A stretch of DNA of 64,000 nucleotides from Planctomycetota bacterium (GTDB lineage: Bacteria; Planctomycetota; UBA1135; GCA-002686595): positions 1 to 64,000 of the forward strand of contig PKCK01000013.1 of assembly GCA_002862085.1 (NCBI GenBank), given 5' to 3'. How positions within the stretch are numbered: position 1 is the first letter of the stretch; each line of letters opens with the position of its first letter. This document shows, one piece after another, positions 50,674 through 59,380 of this stretch. The position numbers and the translations under genes were made by a program. A model generated the notes under the pieces. That model did not search any database and had not been told where the DNA came from. It saw nothing but the letters and a program-made list of their open reading frames with translations.

Positions 50674-51873
50674 ATGCCGACCCGCATCCATCTCGGGCTC
50701 TCGACCTGCCCCAACGACACCTACCTGGCTCACGCGCTCCTGACGGGCGCGGTGGAGACGCCAGGGCTCGAGCTCGACATCGAGTTCATGGACGTCCAGC
50801 GGCTCAACGAACGCCTCGCGCAGGGGGACTTCGACGTCGCGAAGGCGAGCTACCACCTGGCCCTGCGCCACGCCGGCGAGCTCCTCGCGATGCCCACGGG
50901 CTCTGCGCTCGGCTTCGGGAACGGACCGCTGCTCCTGGCCCGCAGCGAGCTCACGGGGACGCTGCCCGGCCCCGCGTCGCGCGTGCTCTGCCCGGGCGAG
51001 GACACGACGGCGACCCTGCTCTACCGACTCTTCCACGCCCGCGGAGCGGCTCCCGAGCAGCGAGTCTTCTCTGAGATCATGCCCGCCCTCGAGGCGGGCG
51101 AAGCCGACTTCGGGGTGTGCATCCACGAGGGCCGCTTCACCTACGAGGAGAGCGGACTCGTCTGCGTCGAGGATCTCGGCGCCTCCTGGGAGGCGGCGAC
51201 GAGCTGCCCGCTCCCGCTCGGGGGCCTCTTCGCGCGGCGGAGCCTCGACGAGGCCGTCATGGACGCCGTCCAGGACGCGCTCTCCCGCTCCATCCGCTAC
51301 GCCGACGACCACCGCGAGGAGACCCTCACGACCATGCGCGCCCACGCACAGGAGCTCGACGACTCCGTCATCTGGTCCCACGTCGAGCTGTACGTCAACG
51401 GCTGGACGCGCCGCCTCGGGCCCGAGGGCCGCCGCGCGATCGCACAGCTCGCCGAGCGCGCCGCCGGCGCCGGCATCCTCGCGCCCGGCCACGCCCTCGA
51501 GATCTTCGAGCCCTTCGCCCGGCGCAGACTGTTCCACGCGGTGCCCGCAGGCGCCGCTGGGGTCCTCGAGGCGCTCGGAGAGGTGCGTCCAACCTCGCTC
51601 GACGAGGAGGGCTTCGTCCACCTCTCCCAGGCTCAGCAGCTCGAGGGAACCCTCGAGGTTCACTTCCGGGGCGTCGACCGGGTCTTGCTGCTGGAGCTCG
51701 ACCCCGAGAAGGTCGCCGCGGACGTCCGCTTCGAGCCCTCCCGCGGGGGCGCTCTTTTCCCGCATCTCTTCCGACCCATCGACCTCGCGAAGGACGTGAT
51801 CGGCCGCACGACCCTCTGCAGGGGCCGCGCGGGGCGCTTCGAGCTACCCGAGGGCATCACGCCGCGCCGCTGA
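50674..51873 (+). CDS. mqnD: MqnD (1,4-dihydroxy-6-naphthoate synthase) fused to DUF952
   Basis: 399 residues. Residues 1 to about 285 are MqnD: LGLSTCPNDTYLAHALLTG, then DVAKASYHL, GVCIHEGRFTYEE and the periplasmic-binding-like fold. The C-terminal 110 residues form a DUF952 domain: RRLFHAVPAGAAGVLEALGE, SLDEEGFVHLSQAQQLEG, VLLLELDPEKVAADVRFE and FPHLFRPIDLAKDVI. DUF952 is usually a separate protein of unknown function. The fusion is continuous in one frame without a stop. Confidence 0.9.
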   Translation: MPTRIHLGLSTCPNDTYLAHALLTGAVETPGLELDIEFMDVQRLNERLAQGDFDVAKASYHLALRHAGELLAMPTGSALGFGNGPLLLARSELTGTLPGPASRVLCPGEDTTATLLYRLFHARGAAPEQRVFSEIMPALEAGEADFGVCIHEGRFTYEESGLVCVEDLGASWEAATSCPLPLGGLFARRSLDEAVMDAVQDALSRSIRYADDHREETLTTMRAHAQELDDSVIWSHVELYVNGWTRRLGPEGRRAIAQLAERAAGAGILAPGHALEIFEPFARRRLFHAVPAGAAGVLEALGEVRPTSLDEEGFVHLSQAQQLEGTLEVHFRGVDRVLLLELDPEKVAADVRFEPSRGGALFPHLFRPIDLAKDVIGRTTLCRGRAGRFELPEGITPRR

Positions 51874-51907
51874 CCGCCAGCCCGCTCGACCACCCTGCCG
51901 GTCAACG

Positions 51908-51946
51908 CGCGAGGGGCGCCCGACCGAAGGTCGGGCGCCCCTCGCG
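51908..51946. terminator. perfect 18-bp terminator hairpin after mqnD
   Basis: The left arm (51908-51925) and right arm (51929-51946) pair over 18 bases around a 3-nt GAA loop, 35 nt after the mqnD fusion stop and before the convergent Hc1-like gene. It may end both units. Confidence 0.8.
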
Positions 51947-51991
51947 AGCGTCGCAGGGAGCGGGGGCCTCAGAGGCTCTCGCGGTCGGGCC

Positions 51992-52180
51992 TCAGCCCTG
52001 GGCGCCGCCGGAGTCGCGCAGCTCGAGCATCTCCTTGCGGAGCTCTTGGGCCAGCGCCTTGACCTCTTGCATCGACTTCCGGACGCGGGAGGTCGCGGCC
52101 TTGTTGCCGGCCTCGGCCTTCTGGACGTCGTCTTGGCAGTCGCTGATCGCCTTCACGAGCGCTTCGTAGTTCTGGCTCAT
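51992..52180 (-). CDS. histone H1-like Hc1-family small protein
   Basis: 62 residues. The pattern EALVKAISDCQDDVQKAEAG, then NKAATSRVRKSMQEVKALAQ, matches Hc1-family (PF07432-like) proteins found in many bacteria, but the Lys-rich tail of chlamydial Hc1 is absent and the tail is acidic. DNA binding is therefore uncertain. The gene is preceded by a long structured leader. Confidence 0.6.
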   Translation of the reverse strand: MSQNYEALVKAISDCQDDVQKAEAGNKAATSRVRKSMQEVKALAQELRKEMLELRDSGGAQG

Positions 52181-52207
52181 CGTGTTCTTTGGTCCTCGAG
52201 GGGGTGC

Positions 52208-52249
52208 CGGGGTTCAACGGCCTGCGGGCAGGAGACGCTGTGAACCCCG
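52208..52249 (-). promoter_or_regulatory. structured leader element upstream of the Hc1-like gene
   Basis: A 9-bp inverted repeat (52208-52216 with 52241-52249) encloses a second small hairpin (CCTGC around GG, with GCAGG) and ends 27 nt before the Hc1-like ATG. In the transcript it would form a stem in the 5' untranslated region. Confidence 0.4.
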
Positions 52250-52272
52250 CGGGTAGCTGGGTGGTCAGGCTT

Positions 52273-52417
52273 CCCAGGGCCCTGACGGGCCCTGGGCGCG
52301 GGGTAGAGAACGACAAAGATGGACGCCTGGATCAAGGCCGAACCGCGTTCTTGGGGCCGGGAAGGCCCCTCTGGCGACGGTTCGACCGGTGCTCAGAGGC
52401 CGTTACGACCCTCTGAG
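52273..52417 (-). terminator. three hairpins between the EVE gene and the Hc1-like gene
   Basis: Within this 346-nt spacer lie a 10-bp stem (52273-52282 with 52287-52296, TGAC loop), a 6-bp stem (52353-52358 with 52364-52369) and an 8-bp stem (52392-52399 with 52410-52417). Read leftward from the EVE gene, the last two would end its transcript. No other gene is seen in the spacer. Confidence 0.5.
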
Positions 52418-52526
52418 AACCCATTCGCGGTGAAATTGCCACCCAAAAGGGCGCAGGCGCGCCAATACGTCGCACCAAGGCGGTTCCGACGGTCCCAACG
52501 CGGATCCCGGCGGCTGTCGGCCCTGA

Positions 52527-53021
52527 TCAGCTGAGAGCGGAGAGGCTCGTCCCGCCCATCTTGAGCACCTCGCGGAACTCGGCGGCGGCCACTGGCTGCA
52601 CCGAGAGTCGCTGGCCGCGCTGGACGACGGCCATGGTCCCCAGCTTCGGATTCCCCTTCAGCGCCTCGATGGAGACGTACTCCGGCAGTTCCGCGACGGC
52701 GCGGATGTCGACGCAGAACCAGCGCGGGTCCTCCCGGCTGGACTTCGGATCGAAGTGGCTGTCGCCGGGATCGAACTGCGAGGGATCCGGGTACCCCTCC
52801 GCCACCACCTCGGCGACTCCCGCGACGCCCGGGGGCTTGGCGTTGGAGTGATAGTAGAGGACGAGGTCCCCCACCTTCATGTCGTCGCGCATGGTGTTCC
52901 GCGCCTGGTAGTTGCGGACTCCGTCCCAGTGAGTCCGGCTTCCCTTCGCCGACACGAGGTCGCCGTAGCTGAAGACGTCGGGCTCGGACTTCATGAGCCA
53001 GAAAGAGCGGCGCTTGGGCAT
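52527..53021 (-). CDS. EVE-domain protein
   Basis: 164 residues with the EVE pattern: FWLMKSEPDVFSYGDL, HWDGVRNYQARNTMRDDMKV, GDLVLYYHSNAKPPGVAG and a C-terminal VEF-type strand. EVE domains recognise modified bases in DNA or RNA, and some members bind modified cytosines. The role here is not predictable. It is the last gene of the NfeD/FloA run, 59 nt downstream of the neighbour. Confidence 0.9.
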   Translation of the reverse strand: MPKRRSFWLMKSEPDVFSYGDLVSAKGSRTHWDGVRNYQARNTMRDDMKVGDLVLYYHSNAKPPGVAGVAEVVAEGYPDPSQFDPGDSHFDPKSSREDPRWFCVDIRAVAELPEYVSIEALKGNPKLGTMAVVQRGQRLSVQPVAAAEFREVLKMGGTSLSALS

Positions 53022-53080
53022 GGGAGAGAGAGCTGGAGGCCTGCGTCTGGAGTGGAGATGACGGGTGGATCGAGGGCCGA

Positions 53081-53758
53081 TCAGAGGCGGCCGTCGTCGA
53101 AGGTGCGGGTGGCGGCCGGCGGTCCGAGGATCTCCTTCAGGACGAAGGCCCGCTGCCAGGGAGTGAAGCGGCGCTCGAGGCCGCCGAGGCCGCGTTCCGC
53201 GGCGCTCACGGTCGGGGCGGACGCCGACTGCGCGACCGCGCCCCGGATCGGGCGCCTCGGGCCATGGTCGAGCGAGACCTCGAGTTCGTCCTCGGCGGGC
53301 ACATCCGCGAGCGACAGGTCGTCCACGAGGTCCATGCCCATGATGCTGTCGTCGAAGGGGTCACCGACGAGCTCGCGCTCGGTGGGGCGGACCGCGTCGG
53401 CCGATCGTTCACTGAGCGACGACTTCGACAGCCGCTCTGGCGGGAGCGGCGGCGGCGAGGCCGCCTCGACCTCCCGCACCACGTCTTCGAGGAGCGGCTC
53501 CTCGAGCGCCTCGACGTACGGGTCTCCGCGGAGGATCTCCTCGAGACTCCGCCCGCCGTCCGCGCGCTTGCCGGGGGGACGCTTCCTGCGCTGCTGCTGC
53601 TCGAACTCCGTCCGCCGGCCTTGGGCCTGATCGAGCACCCCGCGGATGATCGGCCAGACGACCACCACGAAGAGGACGACGTAGCCGAGGAGGTCCCCGA
53701 GGGGACTGTCGGGTCCGCCCTGCACAGGCGGCCCGGCGAGAGCGAGCGCGCCGATCAC
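53081..53758 (-). CDS. membrane protein downstream of FloA with KEILGPP-like C-terminus
   Basis: 225 residues from a GTG start that overlaps the floA stop (GTGA). A single helix (about residues 24-42) is followed by a charged Pro/Glu-rich region and a C-terminal motif [16 protein letters not shown]. Proteins with that ending recur near FloA in Planctomycetota, as I recall them. It probably works with FloA in the membrane scaffold; function unknown. Confidence 0.7.
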   Translation of the reverse strand: MIGALALAGPPVQGGPDSPLGDLLGYVVLFVVVVWPIIRGVLDQAQGRRTEFEQQQRRKRPPGKRADGGRSLEEILRGDPYVEALEEPLLEDVVREVEAASPPPLPPERLSKSSLSERSADAVRPTERELVGDPFDDSIMGMDLVDDLSLADVPAEDELEVSLDHGPRRPIRGAVAQSASAPTVSAAERGLGGLERRFTPWQRAFVLKEILGPPAATRTFDDGRL

Positions 53759-54822
53759 GCGCCGGACTCCTCCGTCGAAGCGGTCGGGTCGCTGCCACCG
53801 ATGCTGCGGCGCATCGTGGTGTCGGACTCGATGTTCTTCAGCCGGAGCATGTCCATCACGCCGAGGTTGCCGGAACGGAGCGCCTCGGCCATGGCCAGCG
53901 GCACCTCGGCCTCGGCCTCGACGACCTTCGCGCGGTTCGCCTGGACGGAGGCGACGTGCTCCTGCTCCTCGGCCACCGCCATGGCCCTGCGCTTCTCGGC
54001 GAGCGCCTGGGCGACGCGCTTGTCGGCCTCCGCCTGGTCCGCCTGCAGGCGCGCGCCGATGTTGTGGCCGATGTCGACGTCCGCGATGTCGATGGAGACG
54101 ATCTCGAAGGCCGTGCCGGCGTCCAGACCGCGACCGAGCACGGTCTTGGAGATGCTGTCGGGGTTCTCGAGGGCGAGCTGGTGGGTGTCCATCGAGCCGA
54201 TGGTCGAGACGATGCCCTCGCCGACCCGGGCGATGATCGTCTCCTCCCCGGCGCCGCCGACGAGGCGCGCGATGTTCGTGCGGACAGTGACGCGGGCCTT
54301 GGCCAGGACCTGGATGCCGTCCTTCGCGACCGCGGCCACCTCGCTCTTGCCCTTGGCGGGGTCCGGGCAGTCGATGACCTTCGGGGTGACGCTGGTGCGC
54401 ACCGCGTCGAGGACGTCGCGACCGGCGAGGTCGATCCCCGTGGCGGTCTGGAAGTCGAGGCCGAGGCTCGCCTTGTCCGCGGAGATGATCGCGCTGACGA
54501 CGCGCGGAACGTTGCCGCCGGCGAGGGCGTGCGCCTCGAGGTCGTTCGACTGGATGCCGTCGATGCGCGCCTGGACGAGGTTGATGCGGCCCTCGACGAT
54601 GATCGCCGGGTTCACCTTCCGCAGGCTCATCGCGAGCATGTCGAAGAGCCCGACGCTGGCGCCGGCGAGCACCGACTGGATGTAGAGCTTCGCGTACTTG
54701 AGGAAGAGGACCAGGAACGCGAGCAGGAAGAGGACGAGGGCCACGAGCCCGATCGTCCTCAGGATGTCGCCGCCGGCCTCCGGCTGAAGGGCGAGCAGTG
54801 CGAACGAGGTGAGGAGATTCAT
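53755..54822 (-). CDS. floA: flotillin-like FloA
   Basis: 355 residues, SPFH/flotillin fold with an N-terminal hydrophobic hairpin (about 22-45), [20 protein letters not shown], the central SPFH region and a C-terminal helical stretch ([20 protein letters not shown]). FloA forms membrane microdomain scaffolds. It follows two NfeD genes, the usual partnership. Confidence 0.93.
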   Translation of the reverse strand: MNLLTSFALLALQPEAGGDILRTIGLVALVLFLLAFLVLFLKYAKLYIQSVLAGASVGLFDMLAMSLRKVNPAIIVEGRINLVQARIDGIQSNDLEAHALAGGNVPRVVSAIISADKASLGLDFQTATGIDLAGRDVLDAVRTSVTPKVIDCPDPAKGKSEVAAVAKDGIQVLAKARVTVRTNIARLVGGAGEETIIARVGEGIVSTIGSMDTHQLALENPDSISKTVLGRGLDAGTAFEIVSIDIADVDIGHNIGARLQADQAEADKRVAQALAEKRRAMAVAEEQEHVASVQANRAKVVEAEAEVPLAMAEALRSGNLGVMDMLRLKNIESDTTMRRSIGGSDPTASTEESGA

Positions 54823-54895
54823 TGTGTGTGCGTCGTTGGTGGTGACATGCGGGCGCGGGAACGCGCGCCCCGTTGAGAGGAGCAGGTGGGCAGCT

Positions 54896-55369
54896 TCAGG
54901 ATCCGGCGCGCGCGACGATCACCCGGTTGCCCGAGACCTCGACCACGACGACCTCGATGCCGGCGTCGATGGCCTCACCGCGGCTCACGACGTCGACGCG
55001 GCGGCCGTCGATCCGGGCGATCCCGGCCGGTCGGAGCTGGGCCTCGACGACGCCGCGCGCGCCGGCCAGGCCCTCGTCGCGGCGGTCGACGGCGCGGCCG
55101 TCCTCGAAGCTGAAGCCGCGGGCGGTGATCTTGCGCCCGAGGGGCGTGCGCGGGAAGAGCTTGATCCCGAAGGTGAGGATGAGAGGCACGGAGACGGCGG
55201 TGATGACGAGGAGCAGCGTACCCGTGCCCGCGTCCTCGTAGAACGCCATCCCGATCGAGGTCATCAGGGACAGGCCCGCGAGCATGCCGAGAACGCCCAT
55301 GCTGGGGATGAACACCTCGGCGACCACGAGAGCCAGGCCGAGACCGAAGAGGAGGATGATCGTCGTCAT
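54896..55369 (-). CDS. NfeD-family protein, short form
   Basis: 157 residues: two membrane helices (about 4-55) and an OB-fold C-terminal domain ([40 protein letters not shown]). NfeD OB domains are thought to assist flotillin scaffolds. It is 21 nt downstream of the long NfeD gene. Confidence 0.85.
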   Translation of the reverse strand: MTTIILLFGLGLALVVAEVFIPSMGVLGMLAGLSLMTSIGMAFYEDAGTGTLLLVITAVSVPLILTFGIKLFPRTPLGRKITARGFSFEDGRAVDRRDEGLAGARGVVEAQLRPAGIARIDGRRVDVVSRGEAIDAGIEVVVVEVSGNRVIVARAGS

Positions 55370-55390
55370 GTTGCTCGCCGGGGTCTCGGC

Positions 55391-56932
55391 TCAGGAGCGG
55401 GCGGTCTCCGCGGGATCGCCTGCGGCGGGTACGGCGCGCACGAGCAAACGCCCGGCGCTCACCTCGACCACTTCGACGGCGGTCCCGGCTTCGATGAGTC
55501 CGGACTCGGCGCGGGCCTCGTAGTCGGTCCCGGCGAGGTCACCATCGAGGTCGACCTTCCCCACCGGGCGGAGAGAGGTCATCGCGCGGCCCCGGGCGCC
55601 GACGCGGGCCACCCGCGACCGTTCGGCGGAGCGCACCTCGGGCATCGCGTCGCCGGCCGTGCCCCCGCCGCCCGCGAGCACGAGACGGCGCAGAACGGGG
55701 GTGTCGGGCAGATAGCGGGAGAGCGCCCAGATGCCCACGAGCGCGGCCGTCGCGGTCGCAGCCAGCTCGAAGGAGGCGTCGAACAGGATCGTGCGATCCC
55801 AGGCGCTCGTCAGCGAGATGTCCTGGCCGACCTGGGTCAGGAGGAGCCCGGCGATCAGGCACACGGCGCCGATGGCGCCGGGCCAGATCATCCCCGGGAC
55901 GAGGAACAGCTCGACGGCGACGAGGAGCACCCCGAGGGCGGCGAGGACGATGTGGGGCACGTCCGCCACCCCCACGAGGTACTGACCGGCGAACATCACC
56001 GTGAACGCGGCGAGGCTGAGGATCCCGGGGACTCCGAACCCCGGCACCTTGAGCTCGACGTAGCCGAAGAAGAGCCCCAGGAAGAGAAACAGCAGGCGCA
56101 TGTCCCAGAGCTTGGAGAGCCACTCCTCGGAGCGAGAGAACTCGACCTCCTCCCAGGTCGCGCCCGAGAGCCCCTCCTTCGCGAGGACGTCGTCCACGGT
56201 CTCGGCGAGCGCATCCGCGAAGCCGTACTCGATCGCCTCCGCGCCGGTGACCGTGAGCAGCTCCGTGTCCGGAACGACCGTCGCGATCCGCTCGGGCGCC
56301 TCCCCTCGCGCGTTGAGGTCGTCCCACTCCTGCCCGCTGATCAGCTCCTCGACGCCATCGACGCGCACGCGGATGACCGCGGTCTCCATGTCGATCATCG
56401 CCTGGGACAGCAGCGGGTCGCGTCCGTGCTCGTCCGCCCATGCGCGCACCCAGGCCCGGTAGGCGGAGGCGAACTTCTCGGCCGCGGGTTCGACGCCCCG
56501 CGGCGTGATCTGGATCGCCGTGGCGGCGCCCATCGTGGCGCGGGTGCGCACGTAGAGCGAGCGCGTCGCGATCGCGATCCAGGTCCCCGCCGAGAGCGCC
56601 TGGTCGTCGACGAAGCCGACGATCGAGAGCCCGGCGTCGACCTCCGCGTCCACCGCGGCCGCGAACTGCCGCATCCGGGTCAGCTCACCACCGGGCGTGT
56701 CGAAGGCCATCACCAGGACGGCGCCATCGGCCTTCGCGCGCCGGGCCGCCCGCTGGAAGAGCGCCTGGTGGCCGGCGTTCAGGCTGCCCTCGATCCGGAT
56801 CACGTAGGCGGAGGGCGCCGGCGATCCGTCCGGGCGATCCAAGGGGTCGAGACCCCCCTGGCTGGCGGCCAGCGGCGCGGCGAGGAGGAACACGAGGCCC
56901 ATGAGGGCCTGGAGGAGGTGCTGGAGGGGCAT
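55391..56932 (-). CDS. NfeD long form, ClpP-like serine protease with NfeD OB domain
   Basis: 513 residues. A signal helix (about 1-24) is followed by an SppA/ClpP-class protease domain (VIRIEGSLNAGHQALFQRAA, MAFDTPGGEL) with the nucleophile-site motif QALSAGTWIAIAT, then several membrane helices (about 285-410) and a C-terminal OB fold (ESGLIEAGTAVEVVEVSAGR). It probably cleaves membrane-associated substrates near the flotillin scaffold. Confidence 0.88.
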   Translation of the reverse strand: MPLQHLLQALMGLVFLLAAPLAASQGGLDPLDRPDGSPAPSAYVIRIEGSLNAGHQALFQRAARRAKADGAVLVMAFDTPGGELTRMRQFAAAVDAEVDAGLSIVGFVDDQALSAGTWIAIATRSLYVRTRATMGAATAIQITPRGVEPAAEKFASAYRAWVRAWADEHGRDPLLSQAMIDMETAVIRVRVDGVEELISGQEWDDLNARGEAPERIATVVPDTELLTVTGAEAIEYGFADALAETVDDVLAKEGLSGATWEEVEFSRSEEWLSKLWDMRLLFLFLGLFFGYVELKVPGFGVPGILSLAAFTVMFAGQYLVGVADVPHIVLAALGVLLVAVELFLVPGMIWPGAIGAVCLIAGLLLTQVGQDISLTSAWDRTILFDASFELAATATAALVGIWALSRYLPDTPVLRRLVLAGGGGTAGDAMPEVRSAERSRVARVGARGRAMTSLRPVGKVDLDGDLAGTDYEARAESGLIEAGTAVEVVEVSAGRLLVRAVPAAGDPAETARS

Positions 56933-57061
56933 GGGAACGGTGCGCGTCTGCGCATGCTAACTGGTCTCCATGGGAGAGCAGGCCCGCGGAATCAACGCTG
57001 CATCAGCGCTACGCAGCCAGGCGGCTCTCATTCATCCCGTCCGGGCGCAGCGCCGCGGGTC

Positions 57062-57979
57062 TCAGGCCCGATCCAGGCCGTCCCCCGCGAAGGCGACGGC
57101 GGCCGCGACGACCGAGGGGTCCCTCAGGATCCGTCGGTGCCCGAGCCCGTCCAGCTCGACCATCCTCGACCCCGCCCAGTGCGCGGCGACGGAGCGGCCG
57201 GCCTCGATCGGTACGTCCGGGTCGTCCCGCGAGTGGAGGATGAGCAGGTCCTGGTCGAGCGTCTCGACGAGCCGGCGGAAGGCGAAGTCCTCGACCCGCT
57301 CCCCGAAGCGGCGCTCCATGAGCGCGATCATGTCGGGGAGGAGCTCGTCGTCCCCGGTGACCTGATCGAGATAGCGGCTGAAGTAGACGAGCAGGTCGTC
57401 CGGCGGCGAGATGTACACGGCCCGCGTCGTCCTCCACCCGTCCGCGAGCAGCAGGCTGGCCGCGAAGGCCCCCATGGAGTGAGCCACGACGAGGTCCGGG
57501 CCGGTCCCGTCGTCGCCGAAGAGGTTCACGGCGATGGCGCGGAGCGTGTTGCGCATCGTCGGGAGCGAGCAGGCACGGCCTCCGCTGTCCCCGTGTCCCA
57601 CGTGATCGAAGGCGACGACCCTGAAGCCGACGGCCCTCAGCGGTTCGACGAAGCGCCCGAGCTGCGAGCCCCGTCCCTCCCAGCCGTGAACCAGCAGAGC
57701 GGTGGGCGCCTCGCCCTCCGCGGGGGCGGCCGTCGGAGTCCACAGGAAGCAGGCGATGCGATCGTCCTCGTGCCGCACGATGCGGCGCTCCGCGCCCGCG
57801 AGGATGGCGACCTCCCACTCCGGCCGCGCGTACCGGCGGGGCCTGGCGAAGAGCCGCGTGGCGAGCTTCGCGGCCGTCGGGCGGTGAACGGCTCGCAGGG
57901 CGCGGAATCCAGCGCGCAGCGCGCGGAGCGCCACGGGGTCGGCGACGCGCTGGCTCACGGGGTGCGCGGTGACGGGCAT
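57062..57979 (-). CDS. alpha/beta hydrolase
   Basis: 305 residues: TALLVHGWEGRGSQLGRFVE, VAFDHVGHGDSGG, nucleophile elbow AHSMGA (S168), and late acid/His motifs (LLILHSRDDPDVP, DGLGHRRIL). All three catalytic positions look present, so it is probably an active hydrolase of unknown substrate. It starts 72 nt from the divergent selC tRNA gene. Confidence 0.88.
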   Translation of the reverse strand: MPVTAHPVSQRVADPVALRALRAGFRALRAVHRPTAAKLATRLFARPRRYARPEWEVAILAGAERRIVRHEDDRIACFLWTPTAAPAEGEAPTALLVHGWEGRGSQLGRFVEPLRAVGFRVVAFDHVGHGDSGGRACSLPTMRNTLRAIAVNLFGDDGTGPDLVVAHSMGAFAASLLLADGWRTTRAVYISPPDDLLVYFSRYLDQVTGDDELLPDMIALMERRFGERVEDFAFRRLVETLDQDLLILHSRDDPDVPIEAGRSVAAHWAGSRMVELDGLGHRRILRDPSVVAAAVAFAGDGLDRA

Positions 57980-58013
57980 CGGGCGGGAGTGTAGGGGCCA
58001 CGTAGGCGGGGTG

Positions 58014-58040
58014 GTGACCCTGGGAAGGGTCTGTTAGAAC
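58014..58040 (+). promoter_or_regulatory. possible promoter of selC
   Basis: GTGACC (58014-58019) and an extended -10, TG then TAGAAC (58035-58040), lie directly upstream of the tRNA gene with a 15-nt spacer. Transcription would begin a few bases before the mature 5' end. Confidence 0.35.
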
Positions 58041-58051
58041 CTGCAGCCGAC

Positions 58052-58150
58052 GGGAGTGGATCGGTGCTGGTGTGCCGCCCGGTCTTCAAAGCCGGCGAGG
58101 GCCTCGTGAACAGCGGGGCCGGTGGGTTCGATTCCCATGCACTCCCGCCA
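58052..58150 (+). tRNA. selC: selenocysteine tRNA (anticodon UCA)
   Basis: 99 nt including an encoded GCCA end. Anticodon TCA (58086-58088) sits in a 7-nt loop CTTCAAA on a 5-bp stem. The D-arm is a 6-bp stem with a TGGT loop, and a long variable arm of 7 bp closes a TGAACAG loop. The T-arm TTCGATT loop is intact. The acceptor pairs GGGAGTG with CACTCCC, the eighth pair being a G-G mismatch. The 6-bp D stem and long variable arm are hallmarks of tRNA-Sec. Confidence 0.95.
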
Positions 58151-58249
58151 CCGAACACCTCCGCGGGAGAGGCCCCGCGGCCGGACGAGATCGCTGCGCG
58201 TGGAGCGAGCTCCGGCCCGACGGGACGCGCCGCGCCGTGGGACCCCGGC

Positions 58250-59380
58250 TCAGGTCCGCCGCAGGCGCGCCGCGAGGCACCCGAGGAGCGCTTCGAGCCG
58301 GGCCGGCGGATGGTCGCCCATGTGCCCGATCCTGATGCAGCTCGTCTTCAGCTCGCCGTAGCCCGCGCCGATCCGGAAGCCGTCCTCCGTCATCCCGGCG
58401 AGCAGCTCCGGGACGCTCCTCCCCTCGATCTCGAGGGCCGTGATGGCCGGCGATGTCGCGACCCCTTCGGCGCCGAAGACGCGGACACCCTCCGTCTCGG
58501 CCGCGAACCGCCGGGTCCGGGCGGACATCGAAGCGTGGCGCGCGAAACGGCGTTCCCAGCCCGTGGCAGCGGAGGGCCCCCCGGGGTCGAGCCGCGCCTC
58601 GAGCTCCCCGTCCGCGATGGCGGCCAGCTGGGCCTCGAGGGCCCGGAGCAGCGGGATGGTCGGGGTCATCGGGGGCTTGCGTGCCCGATGGGTCTCCACG
58701 ATGCGCCGCGCGTCCAGGAAGTAGGACTCACTCGAAGGCGCGGCCTCGAGCATCGAGCGGGAGGCGGCGAAGAGCCCGAGCCCCGGCGGCAGAGCGAGGG
58801 CCTTCTGCGTCCCCGCGAGCGCCAGGTCGATCCGATGTCGCTCGACGTCGAGCGGGCCGGCCCCGAGGAGCGTGACGGCGTCCACGAGGAGCCGCGCGCC
58901 GCGTCGAGCCTCCGGGGTCAGGATGGCGCCGATCTCCGACGGCGCGGTGAACACGCCGGAGGAGGTCTCGCTGGCGCACACGGTCACGGCGTCGAAGGGC
59001 GCGCCGGCCCCCAGGAGCTCGCGAGCGGCCTCCAGGTCGGCTCCGGTCCCCAGCGGCGTCTCGACGACCTCGACCTGCTTGCCGAGCGCGCGCCCCACCT
59101 CGGCGAAGCGTCGCGAGAAGGAGCCGTTCACGACGCAGAGCACGCGCGGCCCGACCGCGCGCAGAGCGAGCTCCATCAGTCCGGTGGCGGTCACCGAGTG
59201 GACGGCCACCTCGTGGTGTTCCCCCGCCCCGAAGAGCGCGCGAAGCCCCGCGTCCAGCGACGCGATGGTCGCCTCCATCTCCGCGGTGCGGTGGCCGATC
59301 ATCGGGCGCGCGAGCTCCGCGAGGATCTCCGCCCGGACCTCGGTCGGCCCGGGGATCCAGAGCTCGGGGCGCGCGCTCAT
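58250..59380 (-). CDS. class V pyridoxal-phosphate aminotransferase
   Basis: 376 residues: PGPTEVRAEILAELARPMIG, TATGLMELALRA, and the PLP lysine in AGTQKALALPPG (K193). It resembles alanine/serine-glyoxylate or serine-pyruvate aminotransferases. The ATG overlaps the stop of the upstream phosphatase gene by four bases (ATGA). It could transaminate 3-phosphohydroxypyruvate in serine synthesis; the sequence alone does not settle the substrate. Confidence 0.85.
   Translation of the reverse strand: MSARPELWIPGPTEVRAEILAELARPMIGHRTAEMEATIASLDAGLRALFGAGEHHEVAVHSVTATGLMELALRAVGPRVLCVVNGSFSRRFAEVGRALGKQVEVVETPLGTGADLEAARELLGAGAPFDAVTVCASETSSGVFTAPSEIGAILTPEARRGARLLVDAVTLLGAGPLDVERHRIDLALAGTQKALALPPGLGLFAASRSMLEAAPSSESYFLDARRIVETHRARKPPMTPTIPLLRALEAQLAAIADGELEARLDPGGPSAATGWERRFARHASMSARTRRFAAETEGVRVFGAEGVATSPAITALEIEGRSVPELLAGMTEDGFRIGAGYGELKTSCIRIGHMGDHPPARLEALLGCLAARLRRT

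Noticed and set aside
57979-58250. A selenoprotein or sel gene next to selC
   Set aside because: Neither flanking gene is a sel gene, and I found no in-frame TGA readthrough with a convincing SECIS stem.
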